Positions 42,501 through 57,500 of a stretch of DNA of 64,000 nt are shown here, piece by piece. This DNA comes from Sympetrum striolatum. Taxonomy: Eukaryota; Arthropoda; Insecta; Odonata; Libellulidae. A model generated the notes under the pieces. That model was given only the letters and a program-made list of their open reading frames with translations. It was not told where the DNA came from and made no database searches. Position 1 is the stretch's first letter, and every line of letters starts with the position of its first letter. The stretch is taken from the NCBI GenBank assembly GCA_947579665.1, contig OX388350.1, forward strand, positions 43,495,393 to 43,559,392. Direction: 5' to 3'. Both the position numbers and the translations under genes were made by a program.

Positions 42501-45500
42501 AGCTTTAATTATTGCTTTTTATTTCCGAGAGCTGAATTCGCAGTGATGAAAGAGCAGCTGCAAATAAATCTTGTCAGGGCTTAAGGGGTTGAAGGTTAAT
42601 TCAGAATTTAGTTCACAAATATTGTTTTATTTGTACGATATAATCTAGATAGAAATAAGTTAAAAATATAGTTTCTAGAGTTATTCACAAAAAGCCCAAA
42701 TCATCCTCTTACCTGAGTTTTCAGAGACCTTCCAGAGCATCTGTAACGAACTGAACCTCCAGCTTCCACTATTTGTATGGTTGGCTCACTTATTGAGATC
42801 GATATCGTAGGAGGTCTTGGAGGTATTTGAGGTTTGTCTGTTCCCTCTGGTCCTCTCTCTATTATGGTTGAACAAGAAAGATGGATATTAGTACAATATC
42901 ACTTTTAAGCTATCAGATGTGCATTTAAATCTAAGTCGACAAAAAGACTAAACAGATATCTGGTACATAACATTTGACTATTTTTTAATGCCTTGCCTAA
43001 TAATGCATTATATTGTTAAAAATAAAGAGCAAAATGATTTCGCACAGCATGTTATATCACATTTAATTCCAAATGGAATTTTATTTTAATATTTTAAATT
43101 AATTTTTATTAGTTATTTTATTAATTTAATGTTTGGTTTATTTAACTCATTTTAAATTTCATCAATAATTTTATTTTATGCAAGCCTTGCAATTGATTTG
43201 CACAACAACTGTAAAGTAAAATTTTACTTTATTTTATTTATTGGGTCTAATTATTGATTTATAACTTTTAGACTGTTTGTACATAAAAAACGGAACATAA
43301 TAAATAACAAAAAAATGATTCCAGACGTTTACATAGCATTACAGCACTATAAACATGAAGCTGCCTAATCTTGTAATATTTTTGTCACAAAATACCACCA
43401 AGAGCCATACATTCTAGGGAAGAAAATGATTGAAGACAATAAAACTATGATGAATATCATTAAAATTGAATAACAAAGAATCCAACAAAATTTCATCTTC
43501 AGTGTAGTTTTCTCATTAAAGCCAACACACATGAACAGAACTTGCTATTGTTTCAGCTGAGAAAACATGTCTTCACAATCAACTCAGAAGCAGTACAAGT
43601 GGGAGTTGGAGTGTTCTACGAAAAAATACACAATCACATGAAGAAGCGGTCTTAAATTACAAAATCGTAATACATAGCTAGGGAAGTGAGCAGCACTGAC
43701 CTGAATAAGTTAATATTCATTTTTATAATAATAAACTTTCATCATTGATGGTGAAAAGTTAATTAAGTCTAAAGTCTAGTTGAAAACTGCTACTAAAATG
43801 CAATAGAAAACCTACTTTTATAAAAATCTATCAAATTTAGATTGTAAATTTCCCCTATTCCTTGGGTTATGGCTTGAACTACTTTGTGAGAAGATATATA
43901 AAAATTAAGATCAAATGGAGATTTCCCATTATCTTATACAATAATCACCAATGTGAATATATTTATTTATCCAATATCAGTAACTCCTGTAAGAAATACA
44001 TGGAAGAAAAGTTTGAAAGTGAATTTCATACACTTCCCAAAGTGATAGGATTATAAAGATTTGGGAGTTGTTAAAGGACTAATAGAATATAATACATTGA
44101 TATATTTGTGTCCAAAGTATCCTTGGTTCGACTCTGAACAACTTGAATTGTCTTGCATATGAAGTGCATGTATTTTGCCTTTTTGATCAATTGCAGAAAT
44201 TTTTTCTTTTGCAGAGTCAAATAAAAAATAATGGTCGTATGAAATCAAGATTAATACTAAATGAAATAAAATTGAATAAAGATTCTTATTTTGTTCATAG
44301 AATACCATATTCAAGTTGATATGAAGAGAATTCATACAATTATTATGAAAAATTCATGTAATTTTTGTGGAAATAAACAATTCCCTAACGACAAAGGTGA
44401 TTGTTGAACTCAACTCTCATACGAATGGGAAAGATATATTCATAAGAAATGTTTAGGGAAGAAGAGCCAACATTTTATGGCAATAAAACCAATAGTTAAC
44501 TTTGGAAATTGAAATTCAGCAGTCCACCAACAAAACAATTACTATATTATCACAGCTAACAAGTACTATTTATGTCAACAGAAAATACATGTTGACATAT
44601 CGGGATTATTTATATTTTTGCTAATTAAATTTCATTTTAATTACATCATTTTTGACTGGGGAATTCACTAGTAATTTATAGTAACTCGTATGAATACTTA
44701 GGTTCTTGATTCATTTAATGATACACAACACAATATACCGTATTTGACGGCATATAAGACACACCTTTTTTCCTAAATTATGTCTCGAAAAAATTCCCTG
44801 CGTCTTATATGTGAAGGTTCAACCTCCACAGGTTAACTTTCAATACTGAATGCAATTTTTAGCCCAGATGGTCTATACTACCTATTTCATAATTGCGTTC
44901 AATGATTGTGATAATATTTGGCTTTTAGGAAACGTGACAACTAAAAGAAACTACATTTTACGTTATTGTGGTACCGCGCTTTTGCTCGGACTATTAAAAC
45001 TTTTTCCTTGTGAGCGGCCAACTTAATGAGGGTGCGTCTTATATGCCGGTACGTCTTATATGCCGTCAAATACGGTATATATATATGTGCTACATTTCCA
45101 CAGAACAGAACCACATGTTTCCCCAGAATATAGCCAAGGAAAGATTTAATTTGATTATATTACAAAAATTAAACTTTGCTAACTATAGATAATCCAGCAG
45201 GACATCAAAAAGGACATTTTAAAACAAAATTTCAACCTGCCTATTTCACCAGCAACCAAAGTTAAGCGGACATTGTCACAGGACAGGCAAAATTTAAGCT
45301 TTAAAAATGGTTGTTACCAAATGCTGCAAAGGTCCTAATTTCTGAAGTAACTCTACCCACTTCTATATCATTATAATTGAATGCTGAGCAAATGACTGTC
45401 TTGGCTTCGTAATCCATTCTCAGCTGATAAGATCTTTGAAATACATATGATGCCTCAGGATCTCTGGGACGTATTATAGGAAAATTTTCCCCTTCATTAA

Positions 45501-48500
45501 GTATTGTAAATTCTAGCTTCAATGGTTCAGTACTATCCTCGACTGTACAACTGAATTCCACCACATCACCAATTTTAGGCTCATAGTTGAACGTCTCCAA
45601 AGTCAATCTTATACTTTTATTTCGTTTCGCTAAGAAGAAAATTTATATTATTTATATTATAATTCTGCACAAAGAAAATGAAACAGAAACAAATATCTTG
45701 AGAGTAAGTCTTAAATAATATAATCAATATGCAGTAGTACTATGCAGTTAGTATCCAATTATTAGGATTATTATGCAGTTTATTTAACATTTATAGCTTA
45801 AATTAAATATACTTGTATTTAATGAGTTTTATTTAGATATTGCTGTATATTTTAAATTTCTTCTTGATTGAATTAATTAGATGCAAAACCATCAATGAAA
45901 ACTCAGAGAGAATTTGTTACAGATGGATTCTCATAATCAAGTTTCCTGGAATACAAAACATTTCTATAAGAAATATCTGAGAAAGTATAAAAAAGAGGTT
46001 ATTAAAATGAAATCTAAAACTTAAGTTTAACTAAAATATGTATTATTTAAGTAAGATGCCATTGTAAAGAGGGCCAAACTAAGCATAAGATAATTATAGA
46101 AAAACGATATTACACAAATATCCATACATAATGTCATAATTTATACCATAAGTCAAAAGAACATTATAAAATGGCAGAAAGGAATTACAGGATATCTGCT
46201 TCCCTTAAAGTATGTACTTACTTAAAACATCAAAATAACATAATGATGATGATTATTAATGAAATGAGAAATAATTCAAGAATAAATAAAGAAAAAAGAA
46301 TTATTTATGCAATATAATAATTGCAAATGAAAGGCGAAATTATTAGTTTTCCTTTTCTATTTACATGTCTTTAATTAGTAATGTATTCCTGAAGCAAATT
46401 CATTAAAATACAATGAATTTTGACTTCTGATTGCCCTTAGGACATTGTGGATAAAATGAACCTCTTTTTGAGAGATTGACACAAGTATTAATGAATACTC
46501 AACGCTTTGATTGATTTGAATCTATTTTTGGGATGCATCATTACTATAATACATTACTATGTTTGCTGGTATTGAATGGCTATATTATCTTCTTTACTAT
46601 TTGACTTACCAACTGCACACTGCTGGTTTTCATCATATCCTGATTTGCATCTACAACGGACTACATAGTCATTTCGTTCACGTACCAATTCACAACTCTC
46701 TTCATTACCATTGCATGGACAACGTTTGCAAGTGCCAAAAACTCCAATACTTCGGTCATTGAAGTCAAGATAATATCCACGGGCACAAGTCTGGAATGAT
46801 ACAGAGGAAACATAAATGGCTTAAATATATAAGTTGGATGAGATATAAAGAAAGGAATTCATTCATGCAACTAATACATGTATTACCTCATTATCATAAA
46901 CTATTGCTACTGTAGGTATTACACAAAATGGTTAAAATGGCCTACAGTAGAGAATGAAAACTCCAACATTAATGAATTTTGATTATTAATAAGTAAAATT
47001 TTAATTCAGAAAATAAATGTTAATTTACTAAGCATTATTATAGAGTTATTTCATATATACGCTAAATAACATCATTTTTTGCTGTAACTAAAGTCATTAA
47101 ATTTATCTCATACATAAAGTTTGATTAGCTGATATAACTATCTATTAGCAAGATAAAGCATATCCATTGAATTGTAAAAATTTCTTGGCATGAACAACAA
47201 TTAACTATAGTTGAGTTAAAATTAACATGAACCTTCTAATTTAATTGATTTTAAATAAAAATGAAACATACAGAGTGAATTACAAGCCTAAATTTACAGA
47301 AAAATTAATAACAGTAACAATCTTAACTTTATTTCGGTAAATTTTAGTCTTACATACTTGCAATTAACCCTTGGCATACACACGCATTCACGATGAACAC
47401 AAACACACATGCCCTAGCCTGGAAAAATCCAGTTACCCAGGACTTGAACCTAGGACCCCAGTGTTGGTAACCAAGCACAAAACCATTCCGCCATCAAGGT
47501 TGGCAAAAAGTGGTGCCATACATTGATAAATATGGTAGTTCTCCACAAAAGGTGCAATTTAAACTGAGAACCTTACCTCGCAAGAAGTTCCCATGTATCC
47601 GTCAGGGCAAATACATTGTTCAACATCAACTGCTAGGGAATCAGCGGTGTAACGGCCAACAACAGCAGTATCCATGGCAACGTCTGACAGGTAGGAGTAT
47701 TCGGTGACTGTGGAATATGATGCTCTCACAAGAATGGCTTCGAGACTGAGGAGAACAGTCATGAAGTCTGCACGTGATGCTGGACGGGGGGTGTTACGGT
47801 CCATATGCCTCCACTCATGCTCAACTAGTGGCACCACGTAGGTCTGTTTGAGGTAGTAGAAATTATAATAATAATTGTTATTGGTCCATAAAGAATTTGT
47901 GGAAAGCAAATATAGGACAAGTCATAAACATTAAATACAATCACAAATGATGGAAGGTAACAATGGACTTTACACATGAAGCAGTATCATCAGCAAACTG
48001 AAAAACTTAGACTGCACAAGAATAACTTAGGTCAATTACACATATTAGGAATAGATGTGGTCCAAGGACAAATCTTTGAGGAACATGGTCCAAGGACAAA
48101 TCTTTGAGGAACCTATACTTCACCAGATTTTTAGTAGATAACTTATCATAAAGGACACACATTGATGTCTCTCCATAAATAACTCTATATAAATTCCTAC
48201 ATCATAACGATCTATATTCAACTTTATACATACTGGCTCTTAAATTGTTCTTCTTATTACCAAAAGATGTTTATATTTCACACATTGAAAGAGTGTTTAC
48301 TTGTAGTTTGAAAGGATGGCTTTATTCTCAAAATGATAAATTGAACTATATTTTGAGTATATTTGTTGTTTCATTGATGCTCTACTTGTTTCCAGACTAC
48401 AATTGTAAGCATATTTTTGTCATAGTTCATTTTCATAAGTATGTATCTATTTTGTATTTATATCTTTTTTAAATCTAAGTGGTGGCAATTCTGTCATAAG

Positions 48501-51500
48501 GATTTCTTCTGGGAAGCCTAAATTTCACTTTTAGACAAAAGTAAATACAGTAGAGGATCATTTTTCCGAACTTTTTGGGACCGAGGTTGGTTCGCATAGA
48601 GGATATGTTCAGATAATAGGTATTTTAACCTGAATGAGAAAATGGAACTGAAAAAAAAGCCTTGAAGGGTTACAGTACAAAATAAGTAACGATAATGCAC
48701 ATAAATATTATTGAAAACTTATTTAAAGAAAACCATAAATGACTGACCCCCTAAGATTCTTCTTTTCGGAATGACTACTGTTGAGTCAGATTCTGCAACA
48801 AATTGAAGAATTCGGTCTTTCTGTGATTTTATATCATGTATAGTTTTCTTGCTAATATTGTGTTCCTGCTGAAGATTGGATGAAATTATACCACGATCTA
48901 GTTTGTTTATTATGTCCACTTTTTGCTGTAACATCAGCACCTGTCTTTTTCTCTTGACGTTCCCATCGCTTGAACTAGCTGCTGGACATGTTTTCTTCTT
49001 ATTTCTATCCATTTAGAAGGTTATTAATATAATATAAATACTTACTCGTGCACACCTTCAAAAGATCAGCGCAAAATACGTAAAGCGGTGGCGTTCAAAA
49101 TTACTGTTTATCTATCCTGAAATGTTCGTTGTTTAGATGTTCGGATAAACAATCCTCTACTGTATCTCTAAAATTTGTATCCTTTTTAAAGTGAAATAAA
49201 TGATTATTATTATAAATTTGACAAAAATGGGGAAATGTACTGTAGCCACGATATTCTTTCATGTCTACCAATGAGAGAAACAAAAGTAGAGGAATTAAAT
49301 TTTCAAGACTTATTGAATAATCAGTGCATCATTGAAATAATCTTTCAAATATCCAAAATTACATATACTCACATGAGGTTGGTTTGGAGTTAAGGTAGTA
49401 GGATTCTTCCAGTACAACGTGATTCCATTTCCTGAGATGATAACATCAGTGTCTGAATATTCTGTAGAACCAGCTCTTGCAGTGTATCTCTGAGTGATTG
49501 ATAGTCTACCACCATAGGATAACACCTTAAAAAAATTTTAAAATTGATCAGTATTTGACAGAAATTTAAAGGGTGTTTGATATACATTAATCAGCTACAC
49601 TTATTTATACCTTGTTTCCAGTAAATGCAGAGGGGAGAGACCAAAATAGGCGACTGTTGCGTCCTGTAATGCCAACTGGTGGGAAAGCATAGCCGATCTC
49701 ATTGCGAGAAGCATCAAGAACAAATCCTTCAGTGATCACAGTTTCTCTGCGAGTACTGAAAAATAAAGTGGTTAATGATATGAAATTTGTAGGGAGTTTA
49801 AAAGGATTGTGTCTATATCCTTCTGTGACACTATGTACACTTAAAGCAATTGAGTATCTCCTGTTGCTTCTATATCTTGCCATTAGTCAGTAGTTACTTG
49901 TCATTACATTAGTCATTAAACTTTGTAATTTGTGTATGTTCTATAACGTAAGGGATTTATCTTGACTTTGTGAAATATTTACTATGCTATATTATTTATT
50001 TGTGCTAATAATTTACCTATATTTTTCTTAACTATAAACGAAATGTATATTGTTATATTTTAATTTTTAACTTTTGATACCAATTTTATACTGTATCTAA
50101 ACCTTTATAAAGGGCTAATCCTGTTAATAAACTCTATCAACATATGCTCAAATTTTCTCTGAAATATTGATACTAAGGGATTGAACCACATGATTAAAAT
50201 TCATTCAACAAATCATTATTGTTAAATTTAACTTGGATTTGAAAAATCTTCTGATTCATGGTTAACATCCGATTACAAATTTTGCATCTCCAGTGAAAGT
50301 TCTACTCTGCTGAAATATTTACCTGTCTGTGAGCGTGAAATCATATCCAGGTGTGCCAATTTGCATTGGTATTTGAATTCGGTAGTGTTCAGATGATGCA
50401 TAACACTGATTGCTAACTCCAGAACAGAAGCATTCATGGCAACCTGAAGATAGGCTGTGCGACAGACCAAAACTTCCTGGACGGCATTCATCACAGAATC
50501 TGCCATACACGTTGGGCTGGAATGATGGAATGACAAAATTACCCATCACAAAAAGTTAGATAATTAAATATAGTAAACACATTTTTACCCAGAATTTTAT
50601 AAAAATATAGATAGCTGAGACTTTTGCTCTACTTATCTATACTTAAATCTAAGGACACACAAAGAAGAATAAGTGAAAACCTATATTTTGGCTAGAATTG
50701 AGAAAATTACCCCTTGAAGTGAATGTGAAATTATATACTATCCATTTCAATAACCTGATATGAAATTTGAAATTAATCAATTCAAATGAATTATATATTA
50801 TTGCACATTATTATGATACTTAAGAAAATCAGACTAAAACTAATAGTTCCAACTCCAGGTCAAAATCATAGTCAACGGTTAATATGAATGACTAGTATCT
50901 ATAAAGAATAAATTTAACCCTCTGGGTATCAACCGTTGATTTAAAGTAGTATTAGAATAGGAAATACAAGTTAAAAAGGGTTATTGAGCATATTAAGTTT
51001 CAATGTCATATCATACCTTGCAAACACATTGATTGTTGACACATTCAGAAGTTAGACTTCCTCTTGGATCACAATTACATGTTGATGGTCGCTCTGATGT
51101 GCAGCCTATATTTCTGTTGGTGGCATCTCCAGAATAACCAGGTCGACACAATTGGCACCTATCTCCTGCTGTATTATCTCTGCAGTTCTATTTTATTAAA
51201 AAATAATTCTTTTTCAACTTTTGGTCAAAGGAAATTAAGAAATGATGATGCATCTATGTTTTTGATGAAAAAGGAATATTAACAAAGCTATTGTAGTATT
51301 CCCACTAAACAATCCAACCTAAGTAGCTGCACAAATGGATGATTCTTTTTGAATAAGTAATAATAAAAAGCAGCTTGATATGTAATGGGTAGATTTAGAA
51401 AAACGGACAGCATTATAGAAATGTTAAAGACTCTTGGGTGGGAAACGTTAGAGAAAAGGGGAAAAATAAATCGACTAGGTTGTATTTACAACATAATTTC

Positions 51501-54500
51501 AGGTAAAAATGGTTGGGAAGCAATTAAAAATGCTATGGAGGAACCAGAATTCTGCGGAAAAGATAGCCATGAATTTAAAATTAAGCTTCAAAGTGGCAAA
51601 GAAAAGACATTGCAAAATATTCTTTTCTTAACAGAGGCATTTCAGAATGGAATAAGTTACCTGGATCGCTCTTAAGACCTTGCCTAAAAATACAACATAT
51701 TTTAAAAAGAAATGCTTTAATGTATTGTAGTAGATAAGGGTATTTTAGAATGTAAGGGGATATTAGTAATGTAGAATTTCTGGAGGAAGAAATTACTTCC
51801 TCCATCAATTACTCCTCAAGCAATCCCTTAAGGGGCTTGGTAGGGTGATGTATGATGGGGTTTTACCCTGGGACCTCTACGGTAGCTGAGAAGGCCTGTC
51901 ATGAACCCCAAAAAATCCAGAAATAGCAATTTATATGTCATATGCATATGTATGTATTTAGATGAACTGTATATGAATATGTAGAAAAACTGCCTAGATG
52001 TAGAAAAACTGCCACCTGCCTTACAGCCTACTTGTAGTTTATGAAATAATAATAATAAATTCGTTAATTACCCGGCAATAACCAGTATCTCTGTCACAGT
52101 CTTCGGAGTGTCCATTACACTGACATAGTTGACAACGTCCAAGATAAATTCCACTATCATCTCTGGTGTAACCAGGAGCGCAGTCTTCACATGAAAGTCC
52201 CTCATATGCTCTGGGACAAGCACAGTGCTCCACTGCAAGTGCACGCTCTAGACCAGTGTTTTCCGGAACAGAATAATCCATTGAAACATGATGAAGGCTG
52301 TGAAAGATTTATCAAAGTTTAATAAACATTAAATGAAATGATTGACTGCCAACTAAAATCAAACTTCAAATGATTAAAAAGCATACTTTGACTCATTGAT
52401 AAAATTAATTGAGGGGGAATCATTTTGAATTCTGCAGATTTTATTTTAGTATAATATGTCCATTGCACAATGAGTAACATTGACACATTACCACTGATGA
52501 GAAGAAAGAAATATTGGAACACGGCTGTTAATAAATTAGAGGTTTAAAACTTGCAAAAGCTGTTTTTGTCATACATAATATGGTATTTTATGATTATTAT
52601 TGTATATATTAACTTGTATTTTTATCATATAATATTTATATTTATCGTATAAATACATAATATTGTATTTGATTACCCCTGAGGATGGTAGCATTGCTAT
52701 TGAAAAGATCTTTTTGTACAATTATAGTGCGGCATTCCTTTCTTGCTTTATGCAACTTCCAGGAAGTAAACGGAAGAACGCTGACAAAGATGGCTTTTGG
52801 AGATTTTATTATTATTATAATTATTAGGGTCTTTATTAGGCGAGATTTTAAACCTCTAATAAAAAATTACCACTGATGTGGTACGGACTTCAAATTAGCA
52901 ATATATTCTTGCGGGCGGATATAAGAGCTTTGCTTCAACAAAGACTTGGTCATTGAGGAATCATGATAAATAAAGTAGAAAATATATATTATGCATAATT
53001 TCCTTGTCTTCAACAAAAAAAGAAGTTCTCAACTTAAACTCACTCAAATATCCTGATTAAAGAAAAAAACTTTAGAATCAGATTAACAGTCACCTTATTT
53101 AGAGACACAAATACATGGATACCTAAACATCCGTCTGTATATATTTAACCCTTAAAGTGCATCAAGGAAAAATTTTTTGATTCCACTTGGGATGTCAAAT
53201 ATCCATGAAAAAATCAAATTCCGAAAATGGGTAATTTTTTAATTTCCACTTCTTAATATGATAGTTGTGCATCTATTTTCAGCCTTTTTGGCTCATGACA
53301 TAACTTTAATAACAATTAATTTGTATGTTTTACTTTAGGACATGCAACCACACGCTTCAAATGATAAAAAAGGAATACTTCCTTTCATACTTGACTTATC
53401 CTTACAAACGGGCTCGTAGATTTTTATAGATTATCTTGAAATTCTCTGCAATTTCATTTTTTAGATTATCCGAGATAATTTATTTATAATTGAATTTTCA
53501 TCGATAGTTTGCTACTGCCCCTTAAGTACATGCAGCCCGCTTCCCTATTTCTAGTATGATGCATCTAGGGAAACTTGAAACTTTGATGAGGTAAAATGAG
53601 TAACCATGTAGTCAATTTAGTGTGAAAAACTTCTCATAGCAACTGCACTTCACCTTTTATCCATTACAGCAGCATTTCTAAGAAAATTGGGCCTTTATTA
53701 TACTTAAATCACCATGAAAGTGTTACAATATTTTCACCCTTAAAATTGTTGCCAAACAAAATATCTTTAAAACAAAAGGAATAGTTTGTCCTAAAGCAAT
53801 GAAAATATTTTCAGCAAGATCCTTAGGTCAAACAGTTTTTTTGGGCCATGGGCTACAATTGATAAATGCACTCAAGAAGAAACAAGTCAACTATAGTCCT
53901 TAGATATAATTTTTCCAATGAAAAGAAATGAAATGAAAATTCACCACATTTAAAGTAAGTTATAGCTGCTTTCAAGAGTTGAAACTGATACTGATAAAAA
54001 AAATTGACTCACGCAGCCTCTCGTGTATTGGTTGTATAGGTTGCTTTGATGAGGATGTACTGAATGTCAGCCAAAGCCATGAGGAAGTTTGGTCGATCAA
54101 CAGGCTTTGCATCCAGTCTCTGCCAACTATGTTCATTCAGAGGTACGTCAATAGTTACTTGCTTATCTGGCACCACTGGGTCTCTCTCTCCACGATACCA
54201 TAGGAGATGAAGATTGTTCCGCTAAAATGAGACAATGCATAATGACAAAATGTAATTTTTATAAAAAATGAAAGTTAGGGAAAATTTTGAAGGAAATTTA
54301 AAATGATGAAAGTTAGAGAAAATGCTCCAGGGATATGATGAAATAATATATAATAAATAAAATGATCAAGATGTAAAAAAAGACAAAATTTTACAAAAAA
54401 GTTGAAATCTCGCAAAACCTTTATTACCTTTAAGTTGTGAACAATAGGCTCTCACTGGTTAAAGAGGCTCATTTTGCATTCAATTTTTGTGTTTTTGGAA

Positions 54501-57500
54501 AGTACACGAATCAGGAATGACTCAGTGCAGGATGAAAATTTTTCCCAGAAAGTTAAATCCAGAAAGGTAAGAACAGAATGTTAACATTCCCCTTTGAATA
54601 ACTTAACATAATGTAACCCAAACGCAGAAAATTTTGTCTTTTGTCAACAACTATAGAAACATCAGGAAAATATTTTTCTACAGTTTACCTGATCATCAAT
54701 AATTTATTTTCAAGCATATTCTCAACATTAAATTAGGTTTATTCTTAAGGATTTTAAAGAATATGTCTTATCATGAAAAGCTTCTTTTCTTTATATTCCT
54801 GAAGTCTTGAAGCTACTATCTGATGTAGTACATCTTAGTTTAGTGTTTCAAGAACTGCATATTTAATGAACACAATATAACCGAAATACCATATATGTAT
54901 TATAGTGTATTAAAATAAATAGAATCTGAGTAAATAGTAATATAGTGTATTATAATAGAATCTGAGTAAAAGTAGCAGAATCATACACCATAAACTGCAG
55001 GATAAAAATAAATAATGTGATATCCAGCCAAAAAATTAAGATTCCTCAACGTTTATAAATATTTACAAAAAATGAGGATATGAAGATATAGTTTTGATAG
55101 ACATCTGCATGATTCAAGCTAAGAGCTGAAATTATTACAGTAAAACTTACACTGATAATCTCAACAACTGCAGCACTGTTTCTTGAACTCTGGCCTCCTG
55201 GAGCAGGTACATAACGCAAAGTGAATGATAGACGTCCTCCATAAGATGTAACCTTATCGCCGAGGAACTGTTCAGGAAGGGACCAGTAGTAAAATTCTCC
55301 TGCAGGTTCCCCTCTTGGGAAGTCTGAGAAAAGAACCTCGCGGGTACTAGGGTTGACGCGTATTCCTTCAGTGATGTTCTGAGTAATTGGTCCCTGGCCT
55401 TTCCTAACCAGCTTCACGTTCATTGTTGAGCTTGCAAATGATAGGATATGCTGCAAAAATAGAGAAAATTGGAATTATAAAGAGCAGAATCAATTAATCC
55501 AATAATGCTATAGATTTGTAATTGTATAGTCAGCATAAACCTAATGTATATATTGTGTATATTCATTACCATCCATTCGACCTAATGAAAACAATGATTC
55601 ACATCTTTAACAGTTAGATTCCAAGCCATCATAGACATTGAGTACACCAAGGTTCTGTATTAGGGCCCATGGTAATGGTATTCCATTCACATTACTTTTG
55701 TCAAATTCTTCAAGCATTAATTGGGTCAGCAATTTTTCATACTTGTATTTTGATTATTATTAAAGTCATTGAAGCAGTAATAATCAAATGAAGTTACAAC
55801 TTTGAAGCTGTGCATTTTCATATTTACCTTGTAAGACTAAATCCAAAGATAGGAATTGTGGGAGTCTTACAGATTTATTAGCCTAGGGGCACTTGATTTC
55901 AAGATGATGCTACACTGGTGAATGTGTCTTTACAATAGAGACTTGAATAAAATCATTTTTTGAGGTGAGTGATATAATAATATGTAAATTCTCCTTTTTG
56001 CCCTTTGACATGTTAAATACAAGAATTACAATGAGCGACCAAGTAAAAAAGTACATAAAAGTTCCCAATATATGGGGAAATTATAAAAAAATAATAAAAA
56101 ATGTAAAATAATGGAATGTAGATATAAAAGATTACAAAAATTATCTATCTAGTTATAGGTAAATATAAACATGAAAGATCAAAAATATAGATTTTCAGAA
56201 AATTAATAAAATAAAAAATAATACATCAATTTTCAATAGAAACATGAAGAGGAGTAAAATTAGAAATTCAAGGCTTTAGCAAATTAAAATTACAAACATT
56301 ATAATAAATTATAAAGAAATCAGTTGAAACAGTTTCAATGTAACAATAATTATGTTAAAAAAAGTTGAAATGGAATATATAATAAGGAATGAAATAAGGA
56401 TTCCAGCCTCAGTTATTATAATAAGTTACATAACAATAGACTCAACAAATTTTTGAAATGTGTACTAAAAATAATCAGCACTATTGCAGAACTTGCTTGA
56501 ATTTCTCAATTTAAAGGTAAATAAAAAGTACAAATTCTTTGTAAATAGATATAGTAGTTTTTGTAAGAGTAGATTTTGAGGCATGCATATTATTTTCCTG
56601 CTGTTACCTTCTGTCTGTACCAACTGGAACTTTGGCATTGAGTGGTTATTCCCATGCAGAAACAAAGAAGGCAGCCGAAAGGATTTTCTCTGTCTAAGAA
56701 GAAAGCATCAGCCTTACATTTGTCACAAAGAGCCCCATTCACATTTTCCTGTGAAAGAAAAAAAAATGGGTTAGAGCTGAATTCCTCATTGATGAATACA
56801 TTAAATAAACTTAATATAAAATCAATCTGTTAAGCTTTAACTTTGTGCAACTCCATCCTAGTAAATGGGTAGGTATAAACTTAGCAAAATTTTAAGTTAT
56901 TCCCACCCATTTACTAAACTTAATATATAAATACTAAGTTAAGAAAACTTAAGAGCAACTTTTCTTGACAATCACAGAAAAAAATTGCAAGCCTTAATCT
57001 TATATTGAGTGTCTATAAATGGAGTAATTACCACCCAGTTAGAGAGCAATTATCATCAGAATTAAATTAAGAAGCCATCTACATATTACTTAATGCAACA
57101 CTCAAATTTTGCTACTTACCAAACCAATAACAGAAAGCATGGAAAGAAAAGTAATAAAACATATGAAACTATGGTCTCATCACCAATTACTTTCAATCTT
57201 ACAATATGGTAGATATCATGTGCCCATTGAATCTATTGGAATAATCCATGAGTATTTTGCATAAGTTTTTATGTTTCTTTATTCTTCTCTTTGTTACTTA
57301 TCTCAATTCATTAAACTTCACTTTCTTGATAAAATTTATAGTGGGATAGAAAATGAAACATTTAAATGATAATACCAATGCTAAATGATAGGAATTTAAT
57401 TGATCATTGATTGGAAAGAAGAGAATTTTGATACTTGCCTAACAATTAACATCTAAGTTATGCAGTTAACTAACAGGTTGTAAGTAAAAATGAAAAAAGT

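Noticed and set aside
53149..53540. Second TTAA element (TTAACCCTTAAAGTGCAT ... CCCCTTAAGTACATGCAG)
   Set aside because: The similar end motifs are in direct, not inverted, orientation, and no matching TTAA flank was found.
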